The translations under genes and the position numbers were made by a program. A stretch of 64,000 bases of DNA, taken from assembly GCA_003952965.2 (NCBI GenBank), contig CM025853.1, positions 34,730,794-34,794,793 of the forward strand. Reading direction: 5' to 3'. Under the pieces are notes generated by a model that was given only the letters and a program-made list of their open reading frames with translations, ran no database searches and was not told the origin of the DNA. Origin of the DNA: Morella rubra. Lineage: Eukaryota; Streptophyta; Magnoliopsida; Fagales; Myricaceae. This document shows, one piece after another, positions 58,337 to 64,000 of this stretch; the stretch's first letter is position 1; every line of letters starts with the position of its first letter.

Positions 58337-59325
58337 TTTGGAAATAAGCTGACGACATATGTTCCCGAATTTGCAAGATTCTTGCCGTTCACAATCTCTA
58401 TTCATCTCCTCTCCTAAATTAAGCAATTTATGGTGGAGTCCGAAGAGAAACTCTGTTCTTGTTCCTTTTTCCATGCCTACCAAAAGTTTGTTTTCCATGA
58501 CTTGAATATATTGGTTTTATGGAGCTCTGTGAATTTGTTTCTCAGGATACTTAAACGTTTTTGCAGCTTGTTGGAACCGATCATTGTTCCTTTAATTCCA
58601 CATAGAAAGCTCTAGGGATTGATGATTTCGGAAAATTCCTAATGGTGTCAATGGTAATCATCAAAATTTGTACTTAACTTTCCCAAAATCATATAAACTG
58701 CTCTGCTATCAATAATTCAATATGTCCCAATTTTATTGGAAAAATCTATGATGACATTCCCAATATGGAGCAAGGTTTTATTTTCTTCTTGTTTCAAATT
58801 CAATAGTTAAATGTTTTTAGGGGAATTTGTACCAGATAGAGGTTTGATTTTGTGATGTTCATTACTTTGTAGATCCAAAGCTTTATGCGTCATTATCCAT
58901 TTATTTTCATTTCACTGTGGGTGGAGGTAGGTTGGACTTTTTTTTGTAAACTTTGAATTTCCTCCTTAAAGGTAGAATATGATGAATGTCAGCAAAAGAA
59001 TTAGATCTTGTTTAGTTCCCAATGATACAGATTGACTATGCACTGACAGGCTTTTGCCAATGATTATTTTTTGAGTTATTGCTTGTGCATTGCCTTGTCT
59101 AATGATTATGTTTTATCTCAAATATTTATGTCTCTCCTGTTTACAGCCCAAACTAGAATTGCATGGTTTTTGGTACTGTAGCTGATTTTTAGATATATTC
59201 CTTATATATCACACACCACGACTGTCTTGACCCCTGAGCTATTGAAAATTTTCTATATTAGCTAGTTATATTCTGTTGCTGCTGCATTGGTTTTGCTGGT
59301 CTGTTTTCCATCTACCCCTTTTTAG
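58337..59325. other. Unassigned non-coding sequence
   Basis: Short frames only (e.g. 58430-58615). It may be the 5' UTR or intron of the broken gene at 59326-59905, but no splice structure could be confirmed. T-rich tracts look intron-like. Confidence 0.3.
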
Positions 59326-59905
59326 GCAATCCCTCCTGTTACACGGATGGCACTTACGCGTGATACCTGGGTCACCGTTTTGTGTAGAAAATTGAGAGAT
59401 TGGTGGCATGGGTAACAAAATTGTACTTGTATGATTGGTTTTAGTATACCCTGCTTGGACCCTTTTCTGGGTATTGGAAAACTAACTTGCGCTTGGTATC
59501 TAATTGTAGGTTGCAGATGGGGATCTACCTTTTGTTGATTCTCATGGGTGAGTAACCGTGTATCTATAGATTTCTTTAATAGATGAATGAGGGTAATTCT
59601 GCATTATTAGTAGCTCCTGATTCATATTTGGTACTTTGTTATTTCTTCTATGCTTCTTTGCACCACTGCTGTGAGAACTGAATCTGAGTTACTTGTTGCA
59701 GCAAGAAGATATCAGGAACTACATTGACAACTCACTTAAACATGGTGTTCAACTTTTAGCATTTCGTAAAGAACGTGTTGGGGGTGATTCGCATGGAATT
59801 TCTTCGTGTAATGTAGTTAATCTTCTCATAAGCCATATCCATCGAGATTTACAGCTTGCCGCATCTGTTCGTGTGCATGCATTTATAACTGGTTTCTATA
59901 GTTGA
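59326..59905 (+). pseudogene. DDT-domain (DDR4-like) chromatin-factor gene fragment, exon set broken
   Basis: The first exon, 59327-59411, after acceptor 'tttttag', reads AIPPVTRMALTRDTWVTVLC and then RKLRDWWH. One T appears lost at the exon end (expected WHW). The second exon, 59510-59549, reads VADGDLPFVDSHG. The third exon, 59701-59830, reads QEDIRNYIDNSLKHGVQLLA and FRKERVGGDSHGIS, then loses frame where family members have YWYEDDPxxGHRLYRE; a decayed version of this is visible in 59815-59860. The exon between DSHG and QEDIR (LDPVTRVxILKALCDIRVE in relatives) is missing. DDT/WHIM proteins bind ISWI-type remodelers. The identification is from remembered family sequence. A missing exon and two frame errors argue for a pseudogene. 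Confidence 0.5.
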
Positions 59906-61850
59906 AATTTTTGTTTTCTAATAATGAGGTTGATTTGTGGAGGGTGGGACTGTTGTGATTCTTAGTATTATAATGTATCATGAAAAATGACTTCTCAAAC
60001 GACTGTATAGCATGTTGTTTCTGCTTTATTGTACCCTTATATACTCATAAATTGTTCCATTTACACTTCTTGTTTCATACTTTTTGGTTTGGATCATGCA
60101 TATGACTCGTACTTTTTTCTTTCAACTGACATGCATTGTTACATTTAAAAATTGGTATTGCAAATTTCAAAAGCTAAATCGGTACTTACAATTTCAAATT
60201 CTTGCTCAGCTGCAAGATACTCAAATTCGGGTCCTTTGCTGTGCATATTGCAGGTCTGGTATTGGAGCAATTTCAAATTCGTGATTCTTTTGTCAAGTGA
60301 ACATATTTGGTTTTGCCTTAAAGGATACTTGTGTCTTCTTTTTCATCTGTTTTGGTTTCCTTTGGTCTGTATTGAATTTCTGTCCAATAAGTGGAAATTT
60401 AGGTGTCCATACTCTCTTCATTTGGGTTTCTCTGCTTCTGCTGTCTGCAGATGTTGAATCATCCTCTTGTCCCTCATGCAAAGTACTTCTCCACATATTG
60501 CCAAATCTGTCTACAGAGAGCAGGTATTTGTGCCAAGTTCCAAGCTGTACATATCACAAAAATGCAAGACATTCTCTTAGTTGAATTGTGGGTATGCTTT
60601 TGGTAACTAATTGCTGTAACAGTCATGGTGAACTGCACAACATAGCCGTAGCAGAGCTTGGAGGATAAGAAATGCAAGCAGAGATACACAAAGATAGACA
60701 GAAATATAATTTATATGTTCGTATGTACAAAGCATTACTGAGTTAGTGTTATAATGTAAATACGGGGATTCCATGAAGCAGAGATAGACAGAAATGGTTT
60801 CCAGCACACGCCTAACTAATATTTTCCAGCACACGTCTAACAGTTTGCAGCAATCATACATGGAACAATATGCATATACGCATGTTGTTTCAACAACTTG
60901 TAGTATAAAAGTACAAAACTGTGTAAAGAAGCTTCAAATTCTACAAAAAAGCCCCTCTTTATGAAGTACCACTAGAAATATAAAAATAGAAATTGGTCAA
61001 ATAAGTAGTACAATAGTAAGTCTAAGACCAAAATGCTGTGAGCTTCTCCTACATCCGTGTAAGTATTTTCAAACAACCGACACAAGCAGCCAAAATTAAC
61101 AAAATATACTACCACCATCACCCAATAATTAAAGCATTTCTCAGGGTGGTGCTAAATATTCACGTAAAAAGAGGAATAGTGCATAATGGGAGGGCATAAT
61201 TAATGATATTTATTTGAAATCTATAAGAAAATTGCAGCAACCCAAAGTCAACTTGCAATCCCCAAATAATATAATTGCCGTCGTTTTCTAATATATTAGA
61301 CCCATGAAATGGTATAAAAACAGGAAAAGGTAATAAGGACACGAAGAGAAATGAAAGAGCCGGCCGAGGGATTAAATTTGGGCTTTGGGCGGGAAAGAGC
61401 TACCGCTCGAGGAAACAAGCCAAAAATTTACTTTATGGCTAGCGTGACTTTTGAAGCAAATATCACTTGAAAGCTTGGATTTTTACTTACTCTTACTCTG
61501 CACTCAATTCGCTGAGTCATCTGCCATTGTCTACGGTTGGGGGGCTCATTCTTTGCTTTAGGAAAATTCACAGAAATTGTGCTCGCTGTTATCAGGAAAA
61601 TTCAAAGAAGAGGCGGGTGCTTTCTCTCACGGCTTAGTTGTTATGGGGAAGAAATTCATTTTCTCAAGTTTTTCGAATAGTAGCGAGATGTTAGACAAGT
61701 ATTGATGGCAACAAACGAACATGTCGTCATGTGCATATTTTTGGTTGCAGAGAAGTCTCTTTTATTATTTTTGGTTTGTCGATAGGCTTGTATGGGTTAC
61801 ATTGTTAAATGGTTGTATTATTTGGTGCTCAGTAATTTCACACACTTGGT
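59906..61850. other. Unassigned sequence with exon-like stretches
   Basis: 60210-60285 and 60451-60597 are open and flanked by AG/GT-like signals (for example 'ctgtctgcag' before 60451), with a frame LNHPLVPHAKYFSTYCQICL. I could not tie them to a family. They might be downstream exons of the DDT-like fragment or unrelated. 60780-60850 contains a short direct repeat ('agcacacgNctaac'). 60900-61850 shows nothing recognisable. Confidence 0.25.
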
Positions 61851-61859
61851 GCAAGTTGG

Positions 61860-62102
61860 ATGGCTGCTAAGCGACTCAGGAAAGGGGGATGTAGTTCCCA
61901 AAGATCCTCTGAACAGATTCAGGGTGCTAAAGCTTTGCAACCACGATCATCCCAACATTCCTTGCAAGACAGACCTCTGGGGTCTTCAAACGACTCTACA
62001 CAGCCACCAGATGGATGGCTGGAGCAGGGAGATGTTTGCAACAATGAGAGCAGGGAGATGTTCGTGACAATGAGCGCTGTCAAGAGGATCAGGTTACCAT
62101 AG
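61860..62102 (+). other. Unrecognised 80-codon ORF
   Basis: An open frame starts MAAKRLRKGGCSSQRSSEQI, is Ser/Gln/Arg-rich and polar throughout, and ends TAG. The composition is protein-like and the opening resembles the leader of some transposon-encoded proteins (short basic, then Ser/Gln-rich), but no domain is visible. Two near-repeats, NESREMF and GDVCNN, lie near the end. It could be an exon of a broken gene or chance. Confidence 0.25.
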
Positions 62103-62124
62103 TTAGAAATGCAACTAGCCTTAG

Positions 62125-62240
62125 TTTTTGTAAATCTGAAGCACTATAAAATTGCAAGTAAATATATATGCTTCTGGAAATGTTTTTGTAAATCTGAAGC
62201 AGTATGAAATTGCAAGTACATATATATGCTTCTGGAAATC
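62125..62240. repeat. Tandem duplication of a 58 bp unit
   Basis: Units 62125-62182 and 62183-62240 both run from 'tttttgtaaatctgaagca' to 'atatatatgcttctggaaat' and differ at only a few positions, so the duplication is recent. Confidence 0.9.
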
Positions 62241-62499
62241 AAGTGCTTTGTTCGTTGAGTATATAAATCTGTGCTTTGTACTCTGTAGATCTCTACTTGT
62301 GGAAAATGTGAAATTGAAGAATTAAACAAACAACAATTGTAAACGACTATCTGAAGAAATAAAAATGGAAATGGAAATGCAAAAAAACAAAGGCCACCAT
62401 GCACGTCGTTATAAAAGAATCTGCTGCGTGGGCAAAACTAAATTAGACACATATGTTGATGAGATAAAAAAAATCCGTCGTGCCCATTGCCCATTGCCC

Positions 62500-63014
62500 A
62501 CGGCATATCGAGGTCAGCAAAACTCTTCCTTCTCGTCATTGTTTGGTTAGTCCAGATTTGTGACCACCTTTCCGTCGTCTTAAGCTCGTCGACAAAGAAG
62601 CTAACATCCTTCATGACATATTCATCGTCGCGAAGGCAGAGGCGTCCTTGACGAGGTATACCGCGTCGGCAGTGATGGACCGCAACTTTGACGTCTCAAT
62701 TAATCATCGGCAGAGGCAATGGCATTCTTGACCTATTTTAAGTCGTCGACGAGTGAGCAACAATGACCAGCCTGTCATAATCACAGGACCCTTCATCGAC
62801 GAATGCTCAGATATTCTTCCAACGTGATTTCTCGTCGAAGTAACAACCGATTCTTGATGCAGCAAAAAGGTAGTCATGGCAGGCTAATGTTGACGCTACA
62901 ATCTCGACCGACCTTCGTTGACTGAAAGTCGTGGCTGAAGAGCAACTCCCACGAGTTTTGCCATTTCTATCTATGGAAGCCTCTGTCGGCGATGACCGAT
63001 TTTCCTCTAGTCCC
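62500..63014. other. CpG-rich unassigned segment with recurring CGTCG/CGACG
   Basis: Compared with its AT-rich surroundings this piece is richer in CGTCG words (e.g. 62574, 62587, 62747, 62834). It carries no long frame. It sits exactly between unassigned sequence and RLP-cluster spacer (63015 onward), so it may be an inserted element whose ends I could not define. Confidence 0.35.
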
Positions 63015-63817
63015 ACTAAATTATTGACATCTTGTCTTTCGCAGTTTGTTTCTAAATCTATATTCTCTTGATCTCATATACTGTAAAGAAAAACTTGACC
63101 ATAAACTTATGTTTTTTCATACATGTTTTTTCATACGTTGAAAATAAATAAAATAGAATTATTTTCTTTCAAATTTTACTTATCGGTACTACTCAAAAAG
63201 ATCAGCGTTATATGCTTTTTGGTCAGGTTGGTCGGCCATTTATTGAGTCAAGGTTTGCTAAAATAACGCAGAGATGGGACTTTAGTAATTGGAAAAAGAG
63301 TTTCTAAGAAGCAACTGCCTAGAAAAGACTGTAATTTTTATTGATGAAATCAAAATAAATAAGACGCAAATATTTGGATTGGTACCTAAGATTTGTAAAA
63401 ATATGGGTGTACCGATGCATGGAGAAAGGAAGACGTTGATAATCCAAGAAAAGCTTGACAAATTTGGAGCTTAAAAATAGTGATTCGTTGATATCTTGGA
63501 ATTAATGTCTCTAAGGAAAAACCATATCTTATATCCAAGTAGTGATTTCTTGTAAGTTACAGTAATTACATATATGGGCACTACAGTCAAGCTTTCACAA
63601 GCTTTTTGACGATGCAGAATTTCTGTGATTAATAGAAGAGGCTCATTGTAGTTGTGATAAAGCTAATGTGCAAAAGGGGGCCGAAGTCTTGGTCTTCTCA
63701 AAGTGATGTTACGTGGGTGCTATTAGTAGCCTAAAATGAGAAAAAGGCCGAAATCTTGGCCGTCCTGAAAAGAGAGAAAGGGTTGATGTTTTCAGAACTC
63801 ATGTTTGACCACTTACA
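63015..63817. other. RLP-cluster spacer, rightmost copy
   Basis: 63015-63480 matches 53996-54310 and 21440-22060. 63590-63760 matches 52300-52510. The RLP gene that should precede it is absent here. Confidence 0.65.
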
Positions 63818-64000
63818 ATATTTTTTTTTCCTCTAAGCAAATGCTAATATCATTAAACAAAAAATGGAAATACAATGACAATAGGGAAATCACAAGACGC
63901 AAGTGCAGAACACAAAGATCCCAAGAGAGCACTACAAGACAAAAGGGGCTATAATAGCCCGAAACATCACATAAAAATGATCAAAATGATAATAGAAAAG
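63818..64000 (-). mobile_element. 3' end of a LINE-like retrotransposon, running off the window
   Basis: On the minus strand the sequence ends '...gtttaatgatattagcatttgcttagagg' followed by a run of A (63820-63828). This resembles plant L1 3' UTR ends ('aataaaatttgcnttNccta-polyA'). The body continues past base 64000, so the size is unknown and no coding region is visible. Confidence 0.45.

Noticed and set aside
60297..60606. Overlapping frames suggesting a Cys-rich zinc finger (CPSCK...CQVPSC)
   Set aside because: Two alternative frames over the same bases look equally plausible, neither with complete finger spacing. Not called.
1..64000. tRNA, rRNA or organellar insert
   Set aside because: No cloverleaf-type A/B boxes or rRNA-like segments were noticed on reading; the tRNA-like words seen (TGGTATCA) are retrotransposon primer sites.

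Overview
The window looks like nuclear DNA of a eudicot plant, probably woody. It is AT-rich and intron-bearing, with plant-type leucine-rich-repeat (LRR) receptor-like protein (RLP) sequences and nested plant transposons. No bacterial gene organisation, rRNA, tRNA, CRISPR array or intact long single-copy gene is visible. Species cannot be named from sequence alone.

The backbone is a decayed tandem cluster of multi-intron RLP genes. Two nearly full-length pseudogenes lie at about 16.8-20.1 kb and 42.4-45.7 kb. Fragments lie at about 24.4, 31.9, 53-54 and 55.0 kb. The RLP spacers recur as diverged copies (about 4.1-5.6, 16.0-16.7, 20-23, 24.9-28.2, 30.2-32, 41.2-42.4, 45.7-46.1, 51.0-52.9, 54.0-55.0 and 63.0-63.8 kb). 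These paralogous spacers act as empty-site controls for dating and bounding insertions.

Two members of one large CACTA (En/Spm) DNA transposon family sit in the upstream spacers of the two long RLP pseudogenes. Element A is 5603-16007 (10.4 kb, TSD TGT) and element B is 32034-41234 (9.2 kb, TSD ACC). Their shared order is a small coiled-coil ORF, a Tnp2 transposase (Transpos_assoc, Transposase_21, DUF4218, DUF4216), then a Transposase_24/TNPA-like gene ending in a coiled coil. Element A also carries a gene resembling the 'putative plant transposon protein' family, which B has lost. B keeps the Tnp2 core that A has lost. Both are studded with a GTYCGRAC palindrome in non-coding parts and with GGTGACAAA motifs at the tips.

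Other mobile DNA: a Ty1/copia 5' LTR plus gag/protease at the left edge; a Tourist-type MITE (3308-3545) with a paralogous empty site near 49.9 kb; a MULE-type MITE (23226-23601); a long-TIR element carrying a GRF zinc-finger ORF (25237-27199); a polyA retroposon with long target duplications (28245-30223) containing a nested hAT element (28847-30101); a candidate 3.5 kb solo LTR (46075-49562); a copia 3' LTR (50060-50504); an internally deleted ZMYM1/DUF4371-type hAT (56511-58132) that splits a host ORF; and a LINE-like 3' end at the right edge.

From about 55.2 kb rightwards the RLP signal fades. There the sequence holds a pseudogenised DDT-domain (DDR4-like) exon set at 59.3-59.9 kb and unassigned sequence. 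Essentially all protein-coding sequence in the window appears broken. The interest lies in the CACTA family architecture and in the layered insertion history.
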